Assembly (NCBI RefSeq): GCF_900100765.1
Contig: NZ_FNFO01000010.1
Coordinates: 270,030-334,029, forward strand
Reading direction: 5' to 3'
DNA: 64,000 nucleotides
Source: Catalinimonas alkaloidigena
GTDB lineage: Bacteria; Bacteroidota; Bacteroidia; Cytophagales; Flexibacteraceae
Shown: piece after piece, positions 18,439 through 26,467 of the stretch
Layout of the letters: each line of letters opens with the position of its first letter
Numbering within the stretch: position 1 is the stretch's first letter
Notes under the pieces: model-generated
What the model saw: only the letters and a program-made list of their open reading frames with translations
The model's database searches: none
What the model was told of the DNA's origin: nothing
Program-made: the position numbers and the translations under genes

Positions 18439-18891
18439 ATGAAAAAGCAAGTTTTGAAATTTGGTAGCGCCGCTGTACTGGTGGCTGGAATGTTTATGGC
18501 AACTTCGTGTACTGAAAGCTCACGCGATCAGGCCTATGACACGACCGAAGAAGTAGCGGACGACATGGAAGATGCCGGTGACAACATGGAGGCGTCTTAC
18601 AAAGAAGAAAAAGCCGAACTGAAAGCACGTCTGGAAGAACAGGACGATCGCATTGAGCAGCGCATCGACGAGCTGGAAAAGCAAATGGATGGCGCCAGCG
18701 CAGAAGCCAAAGCCGAAATGGAGCAGAGCATGGATCGCCTGAAAAAAGCGAAAGACAACGTAGATAGCGAACTCGACGAACTGGAAGCCGCTACCGAAAG
18801 CGAGTGGGCTCAGTTTAAATCGCGTGTAAACCAGTCGATTACTGAAATCGACCGTGAGTTTGAAGAAATGGATAACGAGATCGAAGGCTAA
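18439..18891 (+). CDS. Small coiled-coil lipoprotein
   Basis: Lipoprotein of 150 residues: MKKQVLKFGSAAVLVAGMFMATSC with the lipobox cysteine at 24, followed by a highly charged, almost uninterrupted coiled coil (KAELKARLEEQDDRIEQRID, AKAEMEQSMDRLKKAKDNVD, VNQSITEIDREFEEMDNEIEG). The ATG at 18439 is chosen over the long upstream frame because it starts the signal peptide. Similar small proteins are common and uncharacterised in Bacteroidota. A second small gene follows 43 bases downstream. Confidence 0.75.
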   Translation: MKKQVLKFGSAAVLVAGMFMATSCTESSRDQAYDTTEEVADDMEDAGDNMEASYKEEKAELKARLEEQDDRIEQRIDELEKQMDGASAEAKAEMEQSMDRLKKAKDNVDSELDELEAATESEWAQFKSRVNQSITEIDREFEEMDNEIEG

Positions 18892-18934
18892 TCAGCTTTT
18901 CGCATCTCCTACCTCACTAGAATCCTCTAAGATC

Positions 18935-19258
18935 ATGTATAATAATCGGTATAGTACGCTGGTGGAAGCAACCAATGCGCTCATGGAGCGTGGCTTCACA
19001 GAACAGTTTCAAGTCAACGAAGATGGACGCATGGCGGGCACTGATAAAGATGCTAAAAGTTACGCGCCCGAAAAACTGACCGTGGTAGAGTACCACCGCT
19101 TCGAGGGCGAAAGCGCTCCTGAAGATATGTCGGTCATCTACGCGATCGAAACTGACGATGGCACCAAGGGTACACTGATTGATGCATACGGAACCTATGC
19201 CTCGGCCGAAGCGGCAGAGTTTATCAAGAAGCTGAAGATCGAGGAAGATCCGGCTTAG
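18935..19258 (+). CDS. Small conserved Bacteroidota protein, often mislabelled phosphoribosylpyrophosphate synthetase
   Basis: Protein of 107 residues starting at the ATG at 18935 (MYNNRYSTLVEATNALMERGFTEQF). The pattern YNxxSTLVEAxNxLxxRGFTxxF, then LTVVEYHRFEGESAPEDMSVIYAIE and KGTLIDAYGTYASAEAAEFI, is that of a short Bacteroidota family that databases often call phosphoribosylpyrophosphate synthetase. It is far too short for that enzyme and has no PRPP-binding loop, so the name should not be taken as function. It forms a likely operon with the lipoprotein before it and ends at a terminator. Confidence 0.75.
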   Translation: MYNNRYSTLVEATNALMERGFTEQFQVNEDGRMAGTDKDAKSYAPEKLTVVEYHRFEGESAPEDMSVIYAIETDDGTKGTLIDAYGTYASAEAAEFIKKLKIEEDPA

Positions 19259-19274
19259 AGACGAAATACATGAG

Positions 19275-19312
19275 AAAAGGCGTCTTCTCCACCCGGGAAG
19301 GCGCCTTTTTTG
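19275..19312 (+). terminator. Rho-independent terminator
   Basis: AAGGCGTCTTC and GGGAAGGCGCCTT form an imperfect hairpin (outer AAAAGGCG with CGCCTTTT) followed by T residues, 17 bases after the preceding stop codon. It also faces the convergent protease gene. Confidence 0.75.
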
Positions 19313-19337
19313 TATCTGGACGTATCATTTTTAAGTC

Positions 19338-20582
19338 TTAAATCAGGCGACGTAATTGAAGCGGCACCATGTAAAATTCGTCGCCGCGCCTAACGAGCAA
19401 ATGCACTTTCCGCCCCGACTTGCGCTGGAAATTTTTATAAATCTCCGAGAGTTTCATGGCGGCGGCGGGCATCGCATCCACCAGCACAATCTCATCGTCG
19501 GGTACAAGCCCCGCTCGGTCGGCCGCTGATCCCGGAATGACGCTCGATACCACCACGCGATCGAATTGCTCGCCAATGGCGCGTAATTCCAGTCCACTCA
19601 TGTCGCGCTCGAACGGCTTGTTGATCCGACTCCGGTAAGGCTTAAAATGCACGTACCGCTTAGGGAAGTTGAACGTCACTTTGAAACGATTCAGCACTTC
19701 ACAGCCCACGTTCCCCTGCCGTCCGCTGTTGCGGTACGCCGCCAGCGCCACCGAATTGGTATCGGGAAACGAGGTGAGCACTTCGTCGAGCTCGCTGCCC
19801 CCGATGCGCATTCCTTCCACCCGGCCCAGATGGCCTTTGATGATGCCGCTCAAACCGCGCCCCAGCTCCATGCGCAGGCGCTTTTCGGGCAATTGCAACG
19901 GCGCAATCGAGTTGGCATCGAGCAAGAGGGCGTGTCCGGCCCCCGTGTCGAGCAAAACTTTGATGGTAACCGGTGCCCCGTCGACCAGAAGGTCGATGTA
20001 GGTATGGGGTTTTTGATTTTCCAGCGTGAGGGGATACGTCACTCCTTTGCGGGGTTCCTTGTAATGCTCAGGCTGGTACAGACAGATTTCTTTGCGCATA
20101 AAATTGATTTCCACCACAAACGCGTGGAAAAAATCGCAGCCCAGAATGCCGTGTACCGGCGCGCCGATGTACGAAGAAAGGGCCAGCACGTCTTCTTCCA
20201 GCGCCAGAATGTTGTGCAAACGCGCCTGCGAACTGCCCATAAACACTTCGTTGTTCACCGACACGGAGGTCAGCAGACTTTCCCCCTCGCCCATGCCCCC
20301 GATGTTGAGCGTACGGACAAAGGGCAACTGCAAAAAGCGGATGGCTTTCGGATCGGTCAGCAGCGTCATGCCTGCGCCTGTATCCAGAATGAAGTTGAGC
20401 GTTTCGGAGCCGTTGATTTTAACCGGGACTACAATCAGGTTGTTGTAGGTCTCGAAAGGAATGACAATGCGCTTGCGTCGGTTAAAAAAAGAATTGCTCT
20501 GCGCCTGTGCGCTTGCAGCCCACACCAAAGACACCTGGAGCATTGCCAGGAGGCAACAGAACCGATACATCTTTGATCTCAT
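19338..20582 (-). CDS. Secreted retropepsin-like aspartyl protease with C-terminal PDZ domain
   Basis: Exported protein of 414 residues with signal peptide (CCLLAMLQVSLVWAASAQA). Two clan AA half-sites are present in one chain: FILDTGAGMTLL (D67) and VLLDTGAGHALLL (D212), each with the DTG catalytic triad, so the active site can form within one polypeptide. FHAFVVEINFMRKEICLY and FKVTFNFPKRYVHF are the matching lobe ends. The last 85 residues are a PDZ domain (SSVIPGSAADRAGLVPDDEIVLVD). This architecture is widespread in Bacteroidota; substrates are unknown. It lies downstream of a TPR gene on the same strand. Confidence 0.85.
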   Translation of the reverse strand: MRSKMYRFCCLLAMLQVSLVWAASAQAQSNSFFNRRKRIVIPFETYNNLIVVPVKINGSETLNFILDTGAGMTLLTDPKAIRFLQLPFVRTLNIGGMGEGESLLTSVSVNNEVFMGSSQARLHNILALEEDVLALSSYIGAPVHGILGCDFFHAFVVEINFMRKEICLYQPEHYKEPRKGVTYPLTLENQKPHTYIDLLVDGAPVTIKVLLDTGAGHALLLDANSIAPLQLPEKRLRMELGRGLSGIIKGHLGRVEGMRIGGSELDEVLTSFPDTNSVALAAYRNSGRQGNVGCEVLNRFKVTFNFPKRYVHFKPYRSRINKPFERDMSGLELRAIGEQFDRVVVSSVIPGSAADRAGLVPDDEIVLVDAMPAAAMKLSEIYKNFQRKSGRKVHLLVRRGDEFYMVPLQLRRLI

Positions 20583-20691
20583 GAGCTTTTCTATTCATTC
20601 ACATAACGCATTCGCGACGGCGCTTCAGCACCGCCCACTGCCCCAATAACTCGCTGATCCTCAGTTTGGTTCTGGCGTGCAAGAATATTAC

Positions 20692-21222
20692 TTACTTCGT
20701 ATCGAACCCTCGGGTAAGCTGCCGGTGCTGCCGCAGGTAGAAGTTGGCGTCTTCGTCGCCCAGCGCGACCGCCTTCTGGAAATCCTGCACCGCCCGAGCC
20801 GGATTGTCGAGCTGCAGGTACGTCATCGCGCGCCACCGGTAGGCCTCCGGATCTTCCCGAAAGAACAAGATGGCCTTATCAAAATACACAAAAGCTTCTT
20901 GAAAATCACCCAATCGGTAGAGAATTTGCCCGCGCAACTGGTAGACGCCAGGCACTTCCTGATCTACTTCGGCCGCGTGACTGCAGTCGGCCAGGGCCAG
21001 GTACATTTCTCCCAACCGAAAAAAGCATTGTGCACGATGGACCAACGCCACCGCACACTCCGGCTCCAGCGTCAGCACGCCGTTGAAGTAAGCCAGCGCG
21101 TCGCTGTAATGCCGTGCCTTCACCAGCTGAATCCCTTCCCGCATTCGGCGCTCATCTTTTACGTAGCGGGATTCGTTCCTGCCAAAGAGTAGCTTTCCCA
21201 GTAAGTAAAAAAATGAGTACAT
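20692..21222 (-). CDS. TPR repeat protein
   Basis: Protein of 176 residues made largely of tetratricopeptide repeats: HYSDALAYFNGVLTLEPECA, ALVHRAQCFFRLGEMYLALA, YQLRGQILYRLGDFQEAFVY, YRWRAMTYLQLDNPARAVQD. Each has the small-large-small spacing of TPR helices A and B. No enzyme domain is visible, and the N-terminus (MYSFFYLLGKLLFG) is hydrophobic but short. It precedes the aspartyl protease gene on the same strand by 109 bases. Probably a protein-interaction scaffold. Confidence 0.75.
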   Translation of the reverse strand: MYSFFYLLGKLLFGRNESRYVKDERRMREGIQLVKARHYSDALAYFNGVLTLEPECAVALVHRAQCFFRLGEMYLALADCSHAAEVDQEVPGVYQLRGQILYRLGDFQEAFVYFDKAILFFREDPEAYRWRAMTYLQLDNPARAVQDFQKAVALGDEDANFYLRQHRQLTRGFDTK

Positions 21223-21409
21223 GTGGTAGCAATAGTAAGGTCAACCCGTTTCGGAACCCACCCACAAACCGGGAAAGTGCGAGAAGAATTGTAGTTAAAT
21301 ATAAGGAGATTTCAACGATCCGTACGTGCCTGCGCAGAAAAGTTTTTTCGGCAGATGGGCGGCCGAATTTCGGCACAAATTGAATATTGCCTGTATCTTC
21401 ACCGGCCTT

Positions 21410-22240
21410 ATGAAAACCGAAGATTTATCCATCGCCGTATTGGGCGGCGGCAACCTGGGGCTGTCCATCGCCAAAGGCGTAGTGCAGTCAGGGTTCGTAG
21501 CTGCCGAGCGTGTGCACGTCACGCGTCGCAAGAAACACTTGTTACAAGCGCTGGCCGAAGAAGGTCTTCGCGTCGGCAACGATAACCTCGCCGCGGTACG
21601 CGAAGCCGATCTTATCATTCTGGCAGTCAAGCCCAATCAGGTCCGTCCGGTCACGGAAGAAATTCTACCCGCCCTGGACCCGAAGCGCCATGCCCTGATA
21701 TCAGTGGCCACAGGCGTTTCCATCGAATACATCCGCGAAACCGTCGGAAAAGAACTGCCGGTGTTCCGGGCCATGCCGAACACGGCGATTGCCATTCGGG
21801 AGTCGATGACGTGTCTGGCAACCGACCGCCCCGACGACCCCAACGCCGAAACCATCCGTCAGTTGTTCGACCAACTGGGGCGGAGCATTTACATCGACGA
21901 GGACCTGATGGCGGCGGCGACCGTAATCGGTGCGTGTGGCATCGCCTACTCGATGCGGTACGTGCGCGCAGCCTCGCAGGGAGGAATCGAAATCGGTTTC
22001 GATGCGGCGGTGGCCCAACTGATTGTTTCCCAGACAGTAAAAGGAGCCGCGGCTCTGCTGCTGGCCAACGGACAGCACCCCGAACGCGAGATCGACAAAG
22101 TGACGACGCCGCAGGGCTGCACCATCGCCGGCCTGAACGAGATGGAACACCGGGGTTTCAGTTCGGCGCTCATCAAAGGAATTGTGAGTTCGTACCGAAA
22201 AATCGGGGACATCGAAGACCGGGTCGAGAAGAAAAAATAG
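21410..22240 (+). CDS. proC: Pyrroline-5-carboxylate reductase
   Basis: Last enzyme of proline synthesis, reducing 1-pyrroline-5-carboxylate with NAD(P)H; cytoplasmic, 276 residues. The ATG at 21410 opens with SIAVLGGGNLGLSIAKG (Rossmann loop), followed by LIILAVKPNQV, VFRAMPNTAIAIRESMTC (the P5C signature PNT), and the dimer-forming C-terminal helices ending in VTTPQGCTIAGLNEME, the PROSITE-type P5CR motif. Its stop is six bases from the end of the convergent HIT gene. Confidence 0.95.
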   Translation: MKTEDLSIAVLGGGNLGLSIAKGVVQSGFVAAERVHVTRRKKHLLQALAEEGLRVGNDNLAAVREADLIILAVKPNQVRPVTEEILPALDPKRHALISVATGVSIEYIRETVGKELPVFRAMPNTAIAIRESMTCLATDRPDDPNAETIRQLFDQLGRSIYIDEDLMAAATVIGACGIAYSMRYVRAASQGGIEIGFDAAVAQLIVSQTVKGAAALLLANGQHPEREIDKVTTPQGCTIAGLNEMEHRGFSSALIKGIVSSYRKIGDIEDRVEKKK

Positions 22241-22246
22241 CCCCGT

Positions 22247-22672
22247 TTACAGGTGGGCGGCCAAGTCCGCCGCCAATTGGTCGAGTTGGGGACGCGCAGC
22301 CGTATGCAGTCCCGCTCCCCGAAAGCGAAAGCCGGACCCATCGCCCCGGTGCCGGGGAATTACGTGCAGATGGACGTGAAACACTTCCTGTCCGGCCGCC
22401 GCGCCATCCGAAAGCAACAGGTTAATGCCTTCCGCCTCGGGAATCGTTTGCCGGAGAGCTAGGGACAAGCGCTGCCCCACCCGAAACAGATGCCCACCGA
22501 CATCGGGCGGCAGATCGGCCAACCCGGAAGCATGCTGCAGCGGGACCACCAACAGGTGCCCGGGATTGATCGGGTGAATGTCGAGGAACGCCGCACATTG
22601 CTCGTCGCGATAGACCAAGCTTCCGGGCAGGTCGCCCGCCAGGATGCGGCAAAAGATACAGTTCGTTGCCAT
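22247..22672 (-). CDS. HIT family hydrolase
   Basis: Histidine-triad nucleotide hydrolase of 141 residues, related to Hint/diadenosine tetraphosphate hydrolases. CIFCRILAGDLP at the start carries the zinc-type cysteines of many HIT proteins, INPGHLLVVPLQHASGLADL is the conserved core and FHVHLHVIPR (H99, H101, H103) is the triad with the nucleophilic histidine. The ATG at 22672 gives the family N-terminus; the longer frame overlaps the divergent gene. Only 15 bases separate its start from that of the transferase gene on the other strand. Confidence 0.9.
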   Translation of the reverse strand: MATNCIFCRILAGDLPGSLVYRDEQCAAFLDIHPINPGHLLVVPLQHASGLADLPPDVGGHLFRVGQRLSLALRQTIPEAEGINLLLSDGAAAGQEVFHVHLHVIPRHRGDGSGFRFRGAGLHTAARPQLDQLAADLAAHL

Positions 22673-22687
22673 TGCTGTTACGCTAAT

Positions 22688-23296
22688 TTGCAGACCGACA
22701 CGCTTCTCATTTTCGTCAAAAATCCGGTACTGGGGCAAGTAAAAACCCGGCTGGCACGCACCCTCGGCGACGAGCGGGCGTTGCAGATTTACCGACGTCT
22801 ACTGGCACACACGCTTGCCATCACCGCCCCGCTCCCCTGCCGCAAGCTGGTTTTCTATGCCGACTACATCGCTCCTGGCGATCTCTGGGCGCAGGCGGGT
22901 TACGAACAGAACCTGCAGGCCGACGGCGATCTGGGACAACGCATGCACGCGGCCTTTCAGACTGCCTTTGCGGCGGCGGCCCCACGCGTCGTCGTCATCG
23001 GAAGCGATTGCTGGGAACTGACCACCGCGCACCTGGAAGAAGCCTTTCAACGACTTCGTACGCACGAGGCGGTGATCGGTCCTGCGCACGACGGTGGCTA
23101 TTACCTGCTGGGGCTGCAACGGGCCATTCCTGCGCTGTTTGCTCACAAAGCCTGGAGCACAGCACACGTCCTGCCGGACACCTTGGCTGACCTGACACGC
23201 CTGCAACTCCGCTATGCGCTGTTGCCCGCCCTCTCCGACGTGGACGAGGCCGCCGACCTGCCGCCGGAGCTGCGCTTTAGTCCTGGTGTTGACTGA
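22688..23296 (+). CDS. DUF2064 / TIGR04282-type nucleotidyltransferase-fold protein
   Basis: Protein of 202 residues resembling the TIGR04282 (arsenosugar-biosynthesis glycosyltransferase) and CofC-like nucleotidyltransferase fold. Key segments: LLIFVKNPVLGQVKTRLARTLG (family start), QADGDLGQRMHAAF, VVVIGSDCWELTTAHLEEAF with the metal-type D, and VIGPAHDGGYYLLGL. The TTG at 22688 is the most fitting start (MQTDTLLIFVKNP) because the frame upstream runs through the HIT gene. No arsenic gene is nearby, so the arsenosugar name is not supported. Its last 20 bases overlap the end of the convergent galU. Confidence 0.75.
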   Translation: MQTDTLLIFVKNPVLGQVKTRLARTLGDERALQIYRRLLAHTLAITAPLPCRKLVFYADYIAPGDLWAQAGYEQNLQADGDLGQRMHAAFQTAFAAAAPRVVVIGSDCWELTTAHLEEAFQRLRTHEAVIGPAHDGGYYLLGLQRAIPALFAHKAWSTAHVLPDTLADLTRLQLRYALLPALSDVDEAADLPPELRFSPGVD

Positions 23297-24149
23297 CGGT
23301 TTCTTTCAGGAACTCCAGGAAGGGGGCAGCAAATTCGCGGCGACGCAGCGCAAATTCTACCGTGGTTTTCAGGAAGTCCAGCTTGTTGCCAATGTCGTAG
23401 CGCTTGCCTTCGATGGTGTGGGAGTAGATGCACTCGCGTTTCAGCAAAATGCGCATGGCATCGGTCAGTTGCACTTCGTTGCCCTTGCCCCGGGGGGTTT
23501 GTTCCAGGGTTTTGTAAATCTCGGGCGTCAGGATGTACCGCCCGGCAATCGCCAGGTTCGACGGCGCCTGGTCCGGTGCAGGTTTTTCGACCAGGTCGGA
23601 CACCTCCATGATGTGATCGGCCAGCGGCTTCCCGCCCACAATGCCGTAACGCGACACTTTATCGTGCGGCACCTCTTCGACCGCCAGCACGCTTGCCTTG
23701 TACTGTTCGTAAATGTCGATCAGTTGCTGGGTGACGGGAATGACCGAACTCATGACGGTATCGCCCAGTAGCACCGCAAACGGCTCGTTCCCCGTGTGAA
23801 AACGGGCGTAGTAGATGGCATCGCCCAGGCCCTTGATCTCTTTCTGCCGCACGAAGTGGATGTTGGCCATGTCGCCCAGCCGGCGAATCTCGTTGTAGAG
23901 GGCTTCGTCTTCTTTTTCTTCCAGACGCGCTTCCAGCTCGAAATTGCGGTCGAAGTGGTCTTCGATGGCCCGTTTGCCTTTTCCGGAAATGATCAGAATG
24001 TCTTCGATTCCCGAGTCGACTGCCTCTTGCACCACGTATTGAATGGTGGGCGTATCGATAATGGGCAGCATCTCTTTGGGTTGTGCTTTGGTAGCGGGCA
24101 AAAAGCGGGTTCCCAGGCCAGCGGCAGGAATAACGGCTTTACGAATCAT
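23277..24149 (-). CDS. galU: UTP-glucose-1-phosphate uridylyltransferase GalU
   Basis: Makes UDP-glucose from UTP and glucose-1-phosphate. Length 290 is typical. The nucleotide-binding start AVIPAAGLGTRFLPATKAQP (GLGTR at 11-15) and KEMLPI are intact, followed by DILIISGKGKRAIEDHFD, FAVLLGDTVM, YGIVGG, LVEKPAPDQAPSNLAIAGRY and YDIGNKLDF, all GalU hallmarks. It is 69 bases downstream of a GHMP kinase gene, and both are on the minus strand, so they may channel a sugar-1-phosphate to a UDP-sugar. A diverged paralogue lies at 49866-50825. Confidence 0.95.
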   Translation of the reverse strand: MIRKAVIPAAGLGTRFLPATKAQPKEMLPIIDTPTIQYVVQEAVDSGIEDILIISGKGKRAIEDHFDRNFELEARLEEKEDEALYNEIRRLGDMANIHFVRQKEIKGLGDAIYYARFHTGNEPFAVLLGDTVMSSVIPVTQQLIDIYEQYKASVLAVEEVPHDKVSRYGIVGGKPLADHIMEVSDLVEKPAPDQAPSNLAIAGRYILTPEIYKTLEQTPRGKGNEVQLTDAMRILLKRECIYSHTIEGKRYDIGNKLDFLKTTVEFALRRREFAAPFLEFLKETVSQHQD

Positions 24150-24218
24150 ATGAGTGTGAGGAGGATAGGTGATACAAAAGGCTGCGCAGCGCCCTACTCA
24201 GGTGGCAGTGCAGTGGTG

Positions 24219-25214
24219 TTAAAAAACGTACGGTTTGATTACGCGCGCGTTGATGCGTTTCAGTGCGACGACCAGTTTGTTCAGCACTTCGTCGTTGTGG
24301 TACATCCCGATGATCGAACCGCCCGAGCCCGTAAACTTTGCGGAAGCACCGCAGCGCCGCGCCGTTTCGACCAACTCCATGTTGCTGTCGCTGATGTTCA
24401 TGATTTTGCAGCGCAGGTCAAAATTCCGGTCGATCAACTCGTGCAGGGTGTCGTAGTCGCGCTCCAGAATGGCGTTGCGCCCACGTTCGGTGCCTTCGGC
24501 CAGTTGCCCCAGCGCCTCCAGCGTTTGCGGATCGCCTTTTTCGTAACGTTGCCGCACGTCGTTCAGCACCTTGCCCGATTCTTTCCCCAGGTCGGTCTTG
24601 TAAGCAATGTACAGCGGGGGAAGTAACCGGGGGTCGAGGCGTTCGTAGCGGCCCCGCCCGGTGCGCTCAATCAGTTCCTTGTCGAAGTCCATGTACACAC
24701 ATCCCTCGTAGGCCTGAATGACGCGATCCTGCAAACCGGCGTTGATGCCCAGCTCGTCTTTTTCGGCTGCCAGCACCAGCGAAGGCACCACTTCGAGCGG
24801 AATCTCGACTTCGTAAAACTGCATCAGCGCCCGCATCGTCGCCGTCACAATGGCACTGGAGCCGGCCAGCCCGATCTGACGCGGGATGGACGAACCGTAG
24901 CGAATGGTGAAGTTGCGGTTGCTTAGCCGCAGGTGGTTCTGCTCACAATACTCCACAAACTTCCGGATGGCGGCTTTGATCAGACGCGATCCACCATAAT
25001 AGCCGGTCAGCGACACCGATTCGACCAGGTGGTACACGTTGCGGTACAGATTGCGATCTTGTTCCTGCGGCTCAATGTGCAGTTCAGGAGTCTGGTACAG
25101 CGACACGTGCGCGCCGAAGTTGCGGACAATGATGGAAATGGTTTTTCCAAAGTAACCATCGGAAGGATTGCCCAGTAAGCCTGCGCGGGCATAGGCTCGC
25201 GATTCTATGATCAT
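24219..25214 (-). CDS. GHMP kinase resembling glucuronokinase
   Basis: Sugar 1-kinase-type GHMP protein of 331 residues. Motifs in order: YARAGLLGNPSDGYFGKTIS (motif 1, residues 8-27, with the NPSDGYFGKT pattern seen in plant glucuronokinase), the ATP-phosphate loop PRQIGLAGSSAIVTA (111-125), EKDELGINAGLQDRVIQAYEG with a catalytic-type aspartate, and motif 3 AKFTGSGGSIIGMY near residue 300. All three GHMP motifs look intact. The resemblance to glucuronokinase, which makes glucuronate-1-phosphate, is from memory of the motif pattern and is not proof of substrate. The galU gene follows at once, consistent with a salvage route to a UDP-sugar. Confidence 0.8.
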   Translation of the reverse strand: MIIESRAYARAGLLGNPSDGYFGKTISIIVRNFGAHVSLYQTPELHIEPQEQDRNLYRNVYHLVESVSLTGYYGGSRLIKAAIRKFVEYCEQNHLRLSNRNFTIRYGSSIPRQIGLAGSSAIVTATMRALMQFYEVEIPLEVVPSLVLAAEKDELGINAGLQDRVIQAYEGCVYMDFDKELIERTGRGRYERLDPRLLPPLYIAYKTDLGKESGKVLNDVRQRYEKGDPQTLEALGQLAEGTERGRNAILERDYDTLHELIDRNFDLRCKIMNISDSNMELVETARRCGASAKFTGSGGSIIGMYHNDEVLNKLVVALKRINARVIKPYVF

Positions 25215-25551
25215 GTGGGTAAAAGTAATGGATTGAGACTAGCGCGTCGAGATTCCTTTGGCAGGTGCGGGCCACGCACGGGTGCCAGAGCAACTGCGCT
25301 CGCGGCGGACGGTGGGTAATTTACCTGTACAGAGTGTCCCAAACGACTTTTGTAATCGGGCGGCGTGAGATTTTCCGTGCGCCCGTCATCAGAAAAAACC
25401 ATCCCTCTCTCGCCCTACATGCCGGGTCGCAGCGGGTTTTATACAAGACGATGCCTCCGCTTCGGCATAACGTCCGGAACAGAGGCATCGCAGGGGGCTC
25501 GGTCTTGAGCGGCCGGATGGAAAGTATCAAATCAATGCACAAGCGGCGGTG
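25215..25551. other. Gene-free interval with one inverted repeat
   Basis: No convincing reading frame on either strand. GATGCCTC (25450-25457) is mirrored by GAGGCATC (25482-25489) with a 24-base spacer, which could form a hairpin but lacks a T run. It presumably holds the promoter of the GHMP kinase-galU pair and the 3' end signals of the gene at 25552. Confidence 0.5.
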
Positions 25552-26112
25552 CTAGTAACACTGCCCGTGCTCGATGATGTAGACAATTTCGTTCAGGTCT
25601 CCTCGCTCCTGTGCAATTTGACGAATGCGGTCCGTCAGGACTTCGTACGAATGCACGATGAAGCTATTCTCCAGATCGGTCAGGTACTGCGCATGCGGAT
25701 CGTGGCGGGTTGGGTACTCGCTGGGGTCGCGCATCTTTTCTTCCAGGCACACGCTGGGATAGCACTCGATGTACTCCCGAAGTTCGGGTGACAGACGCGT
25801 GATGTTGACGATTTCGTCGCAGGTCAACAGGCTAAAAATCAGTTCGTGCGGATCGGGCAAAGGACCCAATTCGTCGAAATAATCATCGTAAAAGGTATTT
25901 TTCAAGGCTTTCTCCGAAGTTTCCTTGATCACTTCGAGGGAACGAAAAATGTAGTAACTCTGCTCGGCAATGGCTTCGTAGCGGGCCAGCCGCAACTTGG
26001 TTTTGGCCAGTTGGCTGGGACGCGTATGACGCCCGTTGAGTTGCTGCATCAGATCTACCTTCTGGTTACCCGCCTGAACGTATATATCAAAGATAAAGTG
26101 AATGAGATTCAT
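25552..26112 (-). CDS. Conserved-looking hypothetical protein, unrecognised
   Basis: A 186-residue protein from the ATG at 26112 (MNLIHFIFDIYVQAGNQKVD); the frame stays open to an ATG at 26265, adding 51 residues of less protein-like sequence, so the start is uncertain. It is mostly helical and acidic: KLRLARYEAIAEQSYYIFRSLEVIKE, LGPLPDPHELIFSLLTCDEIVNITRLSPELREYIE, and LENSFIVHSYEVLTDRIRQIAQE. There is no signal peptide, membrane segment or recognised catalytic motif. Function unknown. Confidence 0.6.
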   Translation of the reverse strand: MNLIHFIFDIYVQAGNQKVDLMQQLNGRHTRPSQLAKTKLRLARYEAIAEQSYYIFRSLEVIKETSEKALKNTFYDDYFDELGPLPDPHELIFSLLTCDEIVNITRLSPELREYIECYPSVCLEEKMRDPSEYPTRHDPHAQYLTDLENSFIVHSYEVLTDRIRQIAQERGDLNEIVYIIEHGQCY

Positions 26113-26467
26113 TCGATTGAGGTTTATGGATGCAAGTAAGCGATCGTTTCTTTCTCCAAAAAGTCCAACGGAAGACGGAATGCATTTGTGTAATGTTGCC
26201 TCCCAAACCCCGGGATCAACTACCGGCACAGTGCTTCTGTTTTCTTGTAAACTTTCAACCGCCACGCTGCCAAAAAATCGGTTTCAGCGATGCAACGATT
26301 AGGAGAGAGGTTGTTTAATTGAGCGTAAGAGCTTAGTGAAGGGGTGAGTTCTTACAGTACTCACAAGTACGCAAGTAATTAGGGAATAGCCAGTGCTTTT
26401 CGGTGACTTACGACGGATTTTCGACGAATTCTCTGTAGCGCCACACCGCCACGATTTCTTGGCAGTT
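26113..26467. other. AT-rich interval between a hypothetical gene and mutA
   Basis: Lower G+C than the flanking genes. It may contain the N-terminal extension of the preceding gene (to 26265). GTGAG and CTCAC near 26345-26365 form a small hairpin around a 10-base loop. Nothing else was seen. Confidence 0.35.
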
